Shown here one piece after another: positions 8,153 to 16,851 of a stretch of DNA of 64,000 nt. The translations under genes were made by a program, and so were the position numbers. This DNA comes from G963674835 sp963674835 (GTDB lineage: Bacteria > Planctomycetota > Planctomycetia > Pirellulales > Thermoguttaceae): positions 186,001 to 250,000 of the forward strand of contig CAXXKC010000003.1 of the NCBI GenBank assembly GCA_963674835.2, read 5' to 3'. The notes beneath the pieces were generated by a model, which was not told the DNA's origin, made no database searches, and saw only the letters and a program-made list of their open reading frames with translations. Within the stretch, counting starts at the first letter, position 1, and each line of letters opens with the position of its first letter.

Positions 8153-9465
8153 AGTGTCTCGGTGAGCAACGGGGGCAGGGCGGTGAACGGGATTTGCTGC
8201 TCGCACCAGTGGGCAACCTGGAGGAGTTGGAGATCGGCGTGGTGGCGGCCGACCAACTGGAGGCCCACGGGCATGGCGTCGTCGGCCAGTCCGCAAGGGA
8301 AAGTCACGGCCGGGACGCCGGCACAGCTCCACGGGGCCTGGAATCGGGAGTCGCCGGTGGTGTCGAGGCGGGCCGGAGCGGTGGTGTGCGTTGCCGGCGT
8401 GATTAGCGCGTCGACCGTGGCGAGCAGTGCTGCGGTTTCGCGTCCGAAGTGGTCCTGGGCGGCACGCGCCTGGGCGTAGTCGGCCTCGGAGATGGTCAGG
8501 CCCTCGTCGAGCAGTTGGCGGAGCTTCGGCCCGTAGGCATCGCGGTGCTGTTGGAATGCCTGGTGGTGGTAGGCGGCGGCTTCGAACGCGTTGATGCGCC
8601 GGTGCACGTCGTGAATGGCGGCGAAACCGGCGGGGAGATCGACGGGAACGACCGTGGCGCCGGCGGCACGCAACCGGTCGAGGGTCGCTTCGACCACGCG
8701 ACGGACTGACGGATCGGCCTGGTCGAAGAAGTACGGCAATGGGAGACCGAGACGCGGAGGGAGAGTCGCGTCGGTCGCCTGGTGATCGAGCCGATCGGCC
8801 ATGACGCGCCAAAGGCGGATCAGGGCGGCGACGCGGCGCGCCATGGGGCCGACGACGTCGAGGTGGTGGGCCGATGGGATCACGCCGTCGGTGGGGATCT
8901 CGCCGAAGGTTGGTTTCAGGGCGGCGATGCCGCAGTAGGCAGCAGGGCGGATGAGCGAACCGCCGGTTTGTGTCCCGACGGCACCCAAGCACATGCCCAG
9001 GGCGACGGCCACGGCCGAACCACTGCTGGATCCGCCCGGGGTGTGCTGCAATTGGGGATCCCAGGGGTTCTTGGACGGCGGAGGGTCAAGATAGGCGAAC
9101 TCGGTGGTCACGGTCTTGCCGAGGATGATGGCACCTTGGCGGCGTAGGCGGGCAACCAAGGGCGCGTCGGTGCGGGCGATATACTGGTCGCCCAACCTGA
9201 GAGGTGAGCCGGCACGGGTGGGCAGACCGGCGACGTCGATGATGTCTTTGATGCCGACCGGAATGCCGTGCAGTGCCCCATGCGGCCCGCGGGAGAGGTT
9301 GGAAAGATGGCGGTCGATGCCCGGCTCGTCGACGAGGACCCACGCTCGGACCTGCGGTTCGTAACGGCGGATCGTGTGGAGACAGCGGTCGACGAGCCGT
9401 CTCGGGGAGAGCTTGCCGGCGACGATCTGCTGCAAGGCGACATCGAGAGAAATCGGATCGCTCAT
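8149..9465 (-). CDS. Amidase signature family hydrolase
   Basis: 438 residues. The Ser-cisSer-Lys triad is readable: Lys in GIPVGIKDIIDVAG, the serine-rich loop GGSSSGSAVAVALG and the nucleophile region GTQTGGSLIRPAAYCG. The family hydrolyses amide bonds. It is shorter than GatA (about 480) and stands alone without gatB/gatC, so an independent amidase is more likely than a tRNA amidotransferase subunit. The start MSDPISLD at 9465 matches the family N-terminus; a longer frame from 9522 adds 19 unconvincing residues. Confidence 0.9.
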   Translation of the reverse strand: MSDPISLDVALQQIVAGKLSPRRLVDRCLHTIRRYEPQVRAWVLVDEPGIDRHLSNLSRGPHGALHGIPVGIKDIIDVAGLPTRAGSPLRLGDQYIARTDAPLVARLRRQGAIILGKTVTTEFAYLDPPPSKNPWDPQLQHTPGGSSSGSAVAVALGMCLGAVGTQTGGSLIRPAAYCGIAALKPTFGEIPTDGVIPSAHHLDVVGPMARRVAALIRLWRVMADRLDHQATDATLPPRLGLPLPYFFDQADPSVRRVVEATLDRLRAAGATVVPVDLPAGFAAIHDVHRRINAFEAAAYHHQAFQQHRDAYGPKLRQLLDEGLTISEADYAQARAAQDHFGRETAALLATVDALITPATHTTAPARLDTTGDSRFQAPWSCAGVPAVTFPCGLADDAMPVGLQLVGRHHADLQLLQVAHWCEQQIPFTALPPLLTETL

Positions 9466-9693
9466 GTGAATGCGCCCGGACGGTGGATGCCAGCAGGGAA
9501 GACCTATCGAAGTGTATTGCACATCGCCGGGGAGCGTTAGGGGCTATCAAGACAGGAAGCCCAGTGAGATTCGGCTGTTTGCGCGTACTGGAGAAACGCC
9601 TCAAGAAACCGGCATTGACGCGTGGGGCCGCCTGAGTCTATTGTTTGCTCCCCTAATTGGGTCAGTACCGGTGGTCTAGCATGCGGCATACGG

Positions 9694-11721
9694 ATGCAGC
9701 CTGATCGAGTCCCATTTTCTGCCGAAGGTCGAGTCGCGCGTTGGCGATGCGTCGCGATGGTCGCGTTGGCCGTGGCGGTGGGCGGCTGCGCGTCGAGTCA
9801 GATGGCCAAGCTGCGTTCGGCACCGCACAATCCGTTGACCGAACAGCTTCAGCTGAATGCGTGGGGCGGCCCGAAGCCGAGCGATCGGACGGCCCAGTTC
9901 CTGCGGGTGTATGACCTGACGAATGACCTGTATGGCGATCCGAAAGAGCTTCTGCAGAAGGTGCAGACCGTTCTGGAACGCGAACCGTCGGCCGAGAAGG
10001 TCTATGCGGCGGCCGAGCTGGCCTACCTGAAGGCGAAGCAGGCCGAGGTGACTAATCCGAAGCTGGCCTTGGACTTGTACGGTGCGGCGGTGCTGCACGC
10101 GTATCTGTACTTGTTCGACGATCGGTTCCGCGCGACGCGGAATCCGTACGATCCGGAGTTTCGCGGCGCGTGCGACCTGTACAACGCTTCGCTCGAGGGC
10201 GGGCTTCGCATCATCATTCACGAGGATGAACTGGCGCCGGATCGAACCCACACGATTCAGACGGCCGGCGGCAGTTGGGACATTACGTGCGTGGTGCGAG
10301 GCGGCAACTGGCGCAAGGAGGATTTCGCCCATTTCGAGTTCGTTTCGGATTACGAGATTTCGGGTCTGAGGAACCACTACCAGTCGTACGGACTGGGCGT
10401 GCCGCTGATTGCGGTTCGGAAGGCAGAGCAGCAAAAGGACGAACCGGCGGCGGCGAAGTACTACCCGCCGGGGTTGAGCTTCCCGGTAACCGCATTTCTA
10501 AGGCCGATTCCGGATGGGGAGTCGGCGGCGGCATCGCACGGCGTACGGCACCACGGCGTGTTGGAGTTGTACGATCCAACGACGTCGAGCGACATACCGG
10601 TGGACAACCTGCACGTGCCGCTGGAGAGCGACATAACGACACCGCTGGCGTATTTTCTGTCGAACCCGGCCATGGACCGGCTGGCGACGGATGGACTGCT
10701 ACACCCGGACCGGCTTCTGGTCGGCAGCGGCCAAGGCACGCTCACGGGGCTGTACATGATCCAGCCGTACGAGCCGGGGAAGATCCCGGTGTTGTTAGTG
10801 CACGGGCTGTGGTCGAGTCCGATGACGTGGATGCAGATGTTCAACGATCTGCGAAGTTGCCCGGAGATTCGCGATCACTATCAGTTCTGGTTCTATCTGT
10901 ATCCGACCGCGCAGCCGTTCTGGATCAGCGCGGCGTGGCTACGGCGCGACTTGGCACAAGCGCGGCAGATTCTGGATCCGGACCGGAAAGAGCCGGCCCT
11001 GGACCAGATGGTGCTGATCGGGCACAGCATGGGCGGGTTGGTTTCGAGGATGCAGACGATCGACAGTCGGGAAGATTATTGGAAGATCGTCAGCGACAAG
11101 CCGTTTGGAGAGCTCAAGGCGGAGGACGAGGCTCGCCAGCGGCTGCGCCAGTGTTTCTTCTTCCAGCCGAACCCGTCGATTCGTCGGGTGATTACGATCG
11201 CCACGCCGCACCGAGGGAGCCGTTTTGCGAACCAGACGACGCAGTGGCTGGCGGAGAAGTTGATCAGCCTGCCGCAGATGCTCGTTCAGGGGCGTCAGCA
11301 AGTGGTTCGCGACAACCCGGGGTTCTTCCGCGACGCTTCGATGCTGGAGATCGAGAACAGCATCGATTCCTTGTCGCCGAAGTCGCCCGTGTTCCCGGTG
11401 ATGCTGGCCAGCTATCGGGCGCCGTGGGTGAAGTACCACAACATCATCGGCATGCTGCCCGACAAGGGGCTGACGGGCTGGCTCTTGGCAGGCACGGACG
11501 GGGTCGTCTCGTACGACAGCGCGCACGTGGACGGCGTCGAGTCGGAACTCGTCGTGCCGGCCGATCACACGACGGTTCACGCCCATCCGCTGGCAGTGTT
11601 GGAAGTGAAGCGGATTCTGCTGTTGCACCTGGCCGAGCTGCGCGGCGAGAGGATCGATTCGCAAGTGCGGACCGTGGCAGCGCCGCCGGTGGGGACGCCG
11701 ACGGCTTCGGTGGCTCGCTAG
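9694..11721 (+). CDS. Lipase-like alpha/beta-hydrolase lipoprotein
   Basis: 675 residues. A lipoprotein signal peptide ends in the lipobox VGGC, so the protein is probably anchored outside the cytoplasm. The first ~350 residues are not assignable. The C-terminal half is an alpha/beta hydrolase: oxyanion segment PVLLVHGLWSSPMTWMQMF, nucleophile elbow VLIGHSMGGLVSRM, and late histidines in PADHTTVHAHP. It resembles triacylglycerol lipase or PGAP1-type esterases. The start at 9694 was chosen because the charged N-region and lipobox follow it; an upstream in-frame start at 9622 is possible. Confidence 0.8.
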   Translation: MQPDRVPFSAEGRVARWRCVAMVALAVAVGGCASSQMAKLRSAPHNPLTEQLQLNAWGGPKPSDRTAQFLRVYDLTNDLYGDPKELLQKVQTVLEREPSAEKVYAAAELAYLKAKQAEVTNPKLALDLYGAAVLHAYLYLFDDRFRATRNPYDPEFRGACDLYNASLEGGLRIIIHEDELAPDRTHTIQTAGGSWDITCVVRGGNWRKEDFAHFEFVSDYEISGLRNHYQSYGLGVPLIAVRKAEQQKDEPAAAKYYPPGLSFPVTAFLRPIPDGESAAASHGVRHHGVLELYDPTTSSDIPVDNLHVPLESDITTPLAYFLSNPAMDRLATDGLLHPDRLLVGSGQGTLTGLYMIQPYEPGKIPVLLVHGLWSSPMTWMQMFNDLRSCPEIRDHYQFWFYLYPTAQPFWISAAWLRRDLAQARQILDPDRKEPALDQMVLIGHSMGGLVSRMQTIDSREDYWKIVSDKPFGELKAEDEARQRLRQCFFFQPNPSIRRVITIATPHRGSRFANQTTQWLAEKLISLPQMLVQGRQQVVRDNPGFFRDASMLEIENSIDSLSPKSPVFPVMLASYRAPWVKYHNIIGMLPDKGLTGWLLAGTDGVVSYDSAHVDGVESELVVPADHTTVHAHPLAVLEVKRILLLHLAELRGERIDSQVRTVAAPPVGTPTASVAR

Positions 11722-11764
11722 GCGCGTTCTGCGCAGCCGGCGCGTGGGCCGGGTGGGTGTTATG

Positions 11765-11775
11765 CTGAAGCATGA
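11765..11775. repeat. Target site duplication, left copy
   Basis: CTGAAGCATGA, repeated exactly at 13244-13254. The copies abut the two ends of the insertion sequence. Eleven bases fits the longer target duplications known for IS4-family elements. Confidence 0.93.
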
Positions 11776-13243
11776 CCACCCCTTTCAACATGTGCGTTCG
11801 CGGGCTTCGGTGAGGACGCGATGGGTGGATAAGTGCTTGATGTTTTTGCAATTGGGTGTCCGCCGAGGTTTTTTCGGGCCTCGTCGGGTTTTGGTCAGTA
11901 TCTTAAGGTTCGCATGACGGGCAATCTCTCGCAAGAGTCGAGCAGTTTGGTCGGTGGTACAGCGGTGGACGAAGCTCCAGCGACGCGGCGGCAGGGCAAG
12001 CATCATCCCGCGATACGTAGCTCCGACTTCGTCCACCAGGGCCATGTACGACAGGTTGTCGGCGGCCTCCAGGCCATGCACGGCCCGAAGGGCGGCAATG
12101 AGAACAGCCAAGGCGTTGGCCGCCACCAGGGACATGGAAAAAGCAAACAACGCCGCACGTGGGTAGCCCAGCGTGGCGACCTCGCAATGCAGCCAGTCGG
12201 TGAGACGCTGGAAATGCTGCTCGATCGTCCAACGTTGCCGGTACGCCACGGCGATCGTTGTGGCATGGACCTTGGGGGGCAGGTTGGTGATGAGCACGAT
12301 CTCCGTCTCACCATCCCGCGTGGGGACGTCCAACGTCAGCGTGATCTTCCGCCAGAAGAACTCCTGTCCATTCTCATCTTCGATACGGATCGCCTGTTCG
12401 CTCACCTTCCCTGTCGCGCAACGGCCTCGCCGACGCACGTTCCCCCCCGGATTCAGCGGAAACGTGCTGCGGTGATGGCGAATCGTAAAAAAGGATCTGC
12501 CTTTGTGGAGATACAGCAAAAACCAGGGCACGCAGAAATTGCGATCAGCGATCAGGTGAGTTCCCGTTTTGATCTCCAGATCGTGCAGCAGGGCACGCTC
12601 CTGACTGTGGGCATCCTCCCAAAGTACCACCTTGGTGACCAAGCCGGTCGCGTATTCGTACACCACCAGCGATTTTCCGGGCAGTGCGGCGGCGCGCGTT
12701 TGACGCAACGGTTTCAAGCGGTGTTCCGTGCCCGTCAGCATGTTCCCGTCGAGGACATAGGATGCCAAGCCGAGCACCGGTTCTTTCTGAAGTCCTTTCA
12801 TGGCGCGGATCAGTCCGCCAGCGCGCTCCGCGGCATGCTCGACGACCGCCTCGGAAATCGCCAGTTCGGTGCGGTTGAGCTTGCCGTAGAAAGCCGACAA
12901 GGAAGCGGCAACCTCGTCTTTCCTCGCCAAGTACGCAGCGCGGGGGGACCGACGGTTGCCGCACGCCACATCGAGCATGACATTCACCAAATTGGTCAAC
13001 GTGACTTCGCGTTCGTACTGTGCGCTGGCGTGTTCCGCAAACAGGGTCTGCAGAACCACGTCGTCCAGCAGATACTCCATCGCAAGCCTGGCAACGACAG
13101 CACAGGGGGCACCTTCCACAAACGGCCGAAACGCCTCAGACAAAGACACCGGTGTTTCCTCCATGAAAACTGGGCTACCTCCTTCAAAGCCAACAGCTTA
13201 CGATGGAAGACGCAAACGCCAAATGCCATGTTGAAAGGGGTGG
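11776..13243. mobile_element. IS4-like insertion sequence, complete
   Basis: 1468 bp bounded by 17-bp perfect terminal inverted repeats: CCACCCCTTTCAACATG at 11776-11792 and its complement at 13227-13243. One transposase gene fills it on the minus strand. The 11-bp target duplication is exact and the reading frame is intact, so insertion appears recent and the element may be active. Joining the flanks rebuilds a dispersed repeat (ATGCTGAAGC...CCTACGG followed by the CACAGCC hairpin) that exists uninterrupted at 13810-13874. Confidence 0.93.
11785..13164 (-). CDS. IS4 family transposase (DDE)
   Basis: 459 residues. The RNase-H-like catalytic core is split: first Asp in LDGNML, second Asp in LIADRNF, and the glutamate in the Y-x2-R-x3-E signature YRQRWTIEQHFQRL. 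The family cuts and re-inserts the element. The start has a strong ribosome site, GAAGGAGGT, 12 bp upstream. The C-terminus is basic (KTRRGPKKPRR), plausible for DNA binding. No frameshift or internal stop is seen, so it may be functional. It runs almost end to end within the element, starting 79 bp inside the right repeat. Confidence 0.93.
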   Translation of the reverse strand: MEETPVSLSEAFRPFVEGAPCAVVARLAMEYLLDDVVLQTLFAEHASAQYEREVTLTNLVNVMLDVACGNRRSPRAAYLARKDEVAASLSAFYGKLNRTELAISEAVVEHAAERAGGLIRAMKGLQKEPVLGLASYVLDGNMLTGTEHRLKPLRQTRAAALPGKSLVVYEYATGLVTKVVLWEDAHSQERALLHDLEIKTGTHLIADRNFCVPWFLLYLHKGRSFFTIRHHRSTFPLNPGGNVRRRGRCATGKVSEQAIRIEDENGQEFFWRKITLTLDVPTRDGETEIVLITNLPPKVHATTIAVAYRQRWTIEQHFQRLTDWLHCEVATLGYPRAALFAFSMSLVAANALAVLIAALRAVHGLEAADNLSYMALVDEVGATYRGMMLALPPRRWSFVHRCTTDQTARLLREIARHANLKILTKTRRGPKKPRRTPNCKNIKHLSTHRVLTEARERTC

Positions 13244-13254
13244 CTGAAGCATGA
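13244..13254. repeat. Target site duplication, right copy
   Basis: CTGAAGCATGA, identical to 11765-11775. Confidence 0.93.
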
Positions 13255-13308
13255 CCTACGGGCACCAGGCAGGTTCTGTACAGCCGGGGGCGGCTGTGCT
13301 ACGTGGGG
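13255..13308. repeat. Right part of a dispersed CACAGCC-type repeat split by the IS
   Basis: Continues the repeat cut at 11775: CCTACGG, a variable spacer, then the hairpin ACAGCC-GGGGGC-GGCTGT at 13280-13297 followed by GCTACGTGGGG. The same order is intact at 13810-13874. Confidence 0.85.
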
Positions 13309-13312
13309 CGAG

Positions 13313-13639
13313 TCAGCGCTGGGGATCGGTGAGGTCGGTTTGCCATTGGCGCACCTCGTCGCGGAGCGGCTGCTGGTCTGGATGGGATGGGCAGGGATCT
13401 TCGCGGATTTCGGCGTATTGCCACCAGACGACCAGCCACAAGACGACGAGGCCGAACATTGTTGCGGGCGACAGGTCGGTGCATCGGCCCACGGAAAGGA
13501 CCGTCGCGGCGACCGTGATGAGCAAGAGCAGGTGTTTTAGGTAGAACTGGCGTCGTCCGCGCCCACGAGAGGTATCTTCACCCGTGGGGAGAATCTGCGG
13601 CGGGGATGAGAGTCTGGCTTCTGAATTGACGACCTGCAT
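13313..13639 (-). CDS. Small two-helix membrane protein, unknown function
   Basis: 108 residues. After a polar, basic N-terminus (about 35 residues, RGRGRRQFYLKH) come two hydrophobic segments, LLLLITVAATVLSVG and ATMFGLVVLWLVVWW, then an acidic tail. The layout, a basic patch followed by a helix directly after an F-x-L-K-H motif, resembles many small planctomycete membrane proteins without known function. It is divergent from the squalene-hopene cyclase gene. No catalytic motif is visible. Confidence 0.6.
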   Translation of the reverse strand: MQVVNSEARLSSPPQILPTGEDTSRGRGRRQFYLKHLLLLITVAATVLSVGRCTDLSPATMFGLVVLWLVVWWQYAEIREDPCPSHPDQQPLRDEVRQWQTDLTDPQR

Positions 13640-13809
13640 GGCTGCCCGCTCTGTGCTGAGCGACCCGATTTCTGAGGTCTATCATATACCCCGTAGTGAG
13701 ACCAGATCCAGAGGCAATGGGCGTCTCGCGGCGGGGTTCAAATTTGGTATGATGGTCGCGGGAAGGATGGGCGTCGCGGTTGGGGGATGCGAAGGGTGGG
13801 ACGCGTGTC

Positions 13810-13874
13810 ATGCTGAAGCGTAACCTACGGATTGCTCCGAGCGGCACAGCCGGGGGCGGCTGTGCTACATGGGG
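13810..13874. repeat. Dispersed CACAGCC-type repeat, intact copy
   Basis: ATGCTGAAGCGTAACCTACG, a ~15-bp variable spacer, the perfect hairpin CACAGCC-GGGGGC-GGCTGTG at 13845-13864 and GCTACATGGGG. It lies in the leader of the squalene-hopene cyclase gene, so it would be transcribed if the promoter is upstream of it. Confidence 0.85.
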
Positions 13875-13939
13875 TGAGCGCGACGCTGTGGAATGGTGAA
13901 CCACGGGCTGGGTGGGGCAAGGAAGCAAGCGAGGTAGTC

Positions 13940-15940
13940 ATGGCGACAACGGATGGCCGGTCGGTTGCAGGAAGCCGGGGAAACGGTGCCGTCGGTAGCA
14001 ACGGCTTGAGCGGGTCGGTCGAGCGGGCCGTTGGGCGAACCCAGCAATGGCTGCTGGAACAGCAAGCGGACGACGGCCACTGGTGCGCGGAGTTGGAAGG
14101 CGATTCGATCCTGGAGAGCGAGTATATTCTGCTGCTGGCGTTCTTGGGGATGGAGCAGTCGGACCGCGCCCAGAAGGCGGCGCGGTATCTGGTCGAGACT
14201 CAGCTTCCCGACGGCGGTTGGGCGATGTATCCCGGCGGGAAAGTGGAAATCAGCGGCAGCGTGAAGGCGTACTTCGCCCTAAAGCTGACCGGCCACGATC
14301 CCGACGCGGAGTACATGCGCCGCGCTCGCAAGGCGGTGCTGGAGCACGGCGGCGCCGACCGGGTGAACAGTTTCACGCGGTTTTATTTGGCCTTGCTGGG
14401 GCAGATCTCCTACGAGCTTTGTCCGGCCGTGCCGCCGGAGATGGTGTTGCTGCCGAAGTGGGCGCCGGTCGACATCCACACGATGAGTTCATGGTCGCGG
14501 ACGATCTTCGTGCCGCTGTCGATCGTTTCCGCGCAACAGCCGGTACGAGCGATCGAGCCGCAGCACGGAATCCGGGAGCTCTTCGTGCGCGAGCCGAACG
14601 ACTGGCCGGCACTGCGACGTCCCGGCTCGCCGCAACGGGAGCCGTGGATCGGATGGTCCCGTTTCTTTCGCACGATGGACGCCCTGCTGCGATGGAGTCG
14701 TCGGCATCGGATCGTGCCGTTTCGGCGGCGGGCCGTGGCGCAGGCGCACCGATGGATGTTGGACCGCTTCGAGCGCAGCGACGGCTTGGGAGCCATCTTT
14801 CCGCCGATCGTCTGGTCGGTGGTCGCCCTGCGGAGCCTCGGCTACGCAATGGACAGCGACGAGGTACGCCGGTGCTGCGAGGAACTGGATCGGCTGGTAT
14901 TGGAGGACGAGGCGACGAAGACCGTGCGGTTGCAGCCCTGCAAGTCGCCGGTGTGGGATACGGCGTTGACGCTTCGGGCCCTCCAGGCGAGCGGCGTCCC
15001 CGCGGACAGCCCGGCGATCGGCAAGTCGATCCGGTGGCTGCTCGATCGGCAGATCCGCCAACCGGGCGACTGGCAACAAACGGTGGCGGCCGAGCCGGGC
15101 GGGTGGTGTTTTGAGTATCAGAACGACTTCTATCCCGACACGGATGATACGTCGATGGTGCTCATGGCACTCAAGGACTGGCACGATCAGCGGCGAGGCA
15201 AGAACGGAGATGCCGCGACGGTTGACGAGACGGCCGCAGCGATCGAGCGGGGAGAGCGTTGGCTGGTGGCCATGCAGAATCGCGACGGCGGCTGGGGAGC
15301 GTTCGATCGGAATAACAATCTCGAGTTGCTGTGCCAAGTGCCGTTCGCCGACCACAACGCCATGATCGATCCGAGTACGCCGGACTTGAGCGGTCGCGTG
15401 GTGGAGTGTTTGAGCTTGCTGGGACGACGGCGTTCGGATTCGGTGATGCATCGGGCGGTGGCGTACCTGCGGGGCAGCCAGGAATCGGACGGCAGTTGGT
15501 ACGGCCGCTGGGGAGTCAATTACATCTACGGCACCTGGCAGACGCTCACCGGCATGGCGGCGTCGGGCGCGGGCAACGACGATCGGGCGATCGGCAACGG
15601 CGCCGCGTGGCTGCGGCGATATCAGCAGCCGTGCGGAGGCTGGGGAGAATCGGCCGACAGCTACGAGGACGCAAGCCTGCGCGGACAAGGAGCTCCGACC
15701 CCCTCGCAAACGGCTTGGGCCTTGATGGGCCTGTTGGCAGCTGGGGCGAAGGATGAGCCGGCCGTGGAGCGGGCCGTTCGTTACCTGGTCGAAACGCAGC
15801 GCGAGGACGGGACCTGGGAGGAGACGGAAGTGACGGGGACCGGGTTTCCGTGCGTGTTCTACCTGCGGTATCACTACTACCGAATCTACTTCCCGTTGAT
15901 GGCGCTGGGGCGTTGGGCGGCGACGGGAAGGGCGGGGTAG
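13940..15940 (+). CDS. shc: Squalene--hopene cyclase
   Basis: 666 residues. Cyclises squalene to hopene at the membrane, the first committed step to hopanoids. The catalytic acid motif D-x-D-D is DTDDTSM at residues 400-403. Several QW motifs are visible (LPDGGWAMYPG, NRDGGWGAFDRN, ESDGSWYGRWG, PCGGWGESADSY, REDGTW), and the C-terminal GTGFPCVFYLRYHYYRIYFP is highly characteristic. The ATG at 13940 was chosen because residues before it encode a dispersed repeat. It is not followed by other hopanoid genes here, so head-group genes must lie elsewhere. Confidence 0.96.
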   Translation: MATTDGRSVAGSRGNGAVGSNGLSGSVERAVGRTQQWLLEQQADDGHWCAELEGDSILESEYILLLAFLGMEQSDRAQKAARYLVETQLPDGGWAMYPGGKVEISGSVKAYFALKLTGHDPDAEYMRRARKAVLEHGGADRVNSFTRFYLALLGQISYELCPAVPPEMVLLPKWAPVDIHTMSSWSRTIFVPLSIVSAQQPVRAIEPQHGIRELFVREPNDWPALRRPGSPQREPWIGWSRFFRTMDALLRWSRRHRIVPFRRRAVAQAHRWMLDRFERSDGLGAIFPPIVWSVVALRSLGYAMDSDEVRRCCEELDRLVLEDEATKTVRLQPCKSPVWDTALTLRALQASGVPADSPAIGKSIRWLLDRQIRQPGDWQQTVAAEPGGWCFEYQNDFYPDTDDTSMVLMALKDWHDQRRGKNGDAATVDETAAAIERGERWLVAMQNRDGGWGAFDRNNNLELLCQVPFADHNAMIDPSTPDLSGRVVECLSLLGRRRSDSVMHRAVAYLRGSQESDGSWYGRWGVNYIYGTWQTLTGMAASGAGNDDRAIGNGAAWLRRYQQPCGGWGESADSYEDASLRGQGAPTPSQTAWALMGLLAAGAKDEPAVERAVRYLVETQREDGTWEETEVTGTGFPCVFYLRYHYYRIYFPLMALGRWAATGRAG

Positions 15941-15990
15941 GGCGGTGGGGCGCGTGCGCTGTTGTCGCGAGATGCCGCGGGGCGCGTGCT

Positions 15991-16013
15991 ATGCCGAAGC
16001 ATAACCTACGGGG
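15991..16013. repeat. Partial copy of the CTGAAGC-type repeat
   Basis: ATGCCGAAGCATAACCTACG matches the first part of the elements at 11763 and 13810, but no CACAGCC hairpin follows. It sits just after the squalene-hopene cyclase stop. Confidence 0.7.
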
Positions 16014-16048
16014 TTTTGGAGAGCGCGGCGGGGGAATGCGCGAGGACG

Positions 16049-16729
16049 TCAGGGCGAGTTCAGCGGGACATCGATCCCGGGCGACGTGAAGTCGGTATTG
16101 GTCAGATAGTCGTGGACATCGGTTACACTTGTCCAGACTGCGCGCATAAACTCTTCTTGGAGGTACTGGCAGATGGTGTACTTCTGGGTTCTGTTGAGCG
16201 CCCCATAGCCTTCGACCTTTTGGAGAATGACTTCATCGCCACGCGCCAACGCCGTGAGCGCCCAGCGGCGCACGAGGCGGTAGGTCATGACGCCGTGCAG
16301 CCGGAGGCCTTCCTCGGCGATTCCGAAGCGAAGTTCGATGAATACGAAGGTGCCTTCGGTGGGAAGCTTGTCGCTGTTGCGGTTGGCGCTGATGAAGCCG
16401 GCTCCGGTGTGGAACATCCAGCCCTGGCCGTCGTTCTTCCAGGTGGCGATCAGGCGCTCGCGGTCCATAATGAGGTAGTGGTTCTCGCGGGCGATGCGAT
16501 CGGGGCGATGGATCTCCAGGGGGAGGGCCTCTTCCTGGGCGGGCAGGACATGCTGGTCGGACGCGGTCTCCTCGACGGGCACCGACTCGGGGAGCTTCTC
16601 GGTTGGATCGGGCGGGTCGGGCGTGATGCGGAGCGGCATGCCGCAGGCCGGACAATTGCGCGTTTGGCCGACCAACTTGTCCTTGGCGTTGAGCCGGTTT
16701 CGGCAGTTCGGGCACGTAACGCGTACCAT
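16049..16729 (-). CDS. Zinc-ribbon protein of unknown function
   Basis: 226 residues. The N-terminus has two CxxC pairs (CPNCRNRL and CPACGMPL) forming a zinc ribbon, a common start in planctomycete proteins. A proline/glutamate-rich linker follows (about residues 36-75). The remaining ~150 residues have a mixed alpha/beta pattern (HYLIMDRERLIATWKNDGQG, FVFIELRFGIAEEGLRLHGV) that I do not recognise. There is no signal peptide or membrane helix, so a cytoplasmic role is likely. The start has a clear AGGAG ribosome site. Structured repeat copy B begins 22 bp upstream of its start. Confidence 0.75.
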   Translation of the reverse strand: MVRVTCPNCRNRLNAKDKLVGQTRNCPACGMPLRITPDPPDPTEKLPESVPVEETASDQHVLPAQEEALPLEIHRPDRIARENHYLIMDRERLIATWKNDGQGWMFHTGAGFISANRNSDKLPTEGTFVFIELRFGIAEEGLRLHGVMTYRLVRRWALTALARGDEVILQKVEGYGALNRTQKYTICQYLQEEFMRAVWTSVTDVHDYLTNTDFTSPGIDVPLNSP

Positions 16730-16751
16730 AGCCTATCTCCTGGACACGCTC

Positions 16752-16851
16752 GTGCGTGTCGCACTTAACTGTAGCGTTCGTGGCGGCGTGTTTCTGTGGT
16801 TTCGAAGACGAAACACATGCTACACCTACGCCAAATGCGCTCTACGCGCGA
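16752..16851. repeat. Structured intergenic repeat, copy B
   Basis: Second copy of the element at 92-190. The stem is kept by paired changes: TGTAGC with GCTACA, GTGTTTC with GAAACAC, and the closing hairpin GCGC-TCTAC-GCGC. Confidence 0.8.

Noticed and set aside
11833..13254. 473-residue frame opposite the transposase
   Set aside because: The transposase on the minus strand has the DDE motifs and a ribosome site; the opposite frame has neither.
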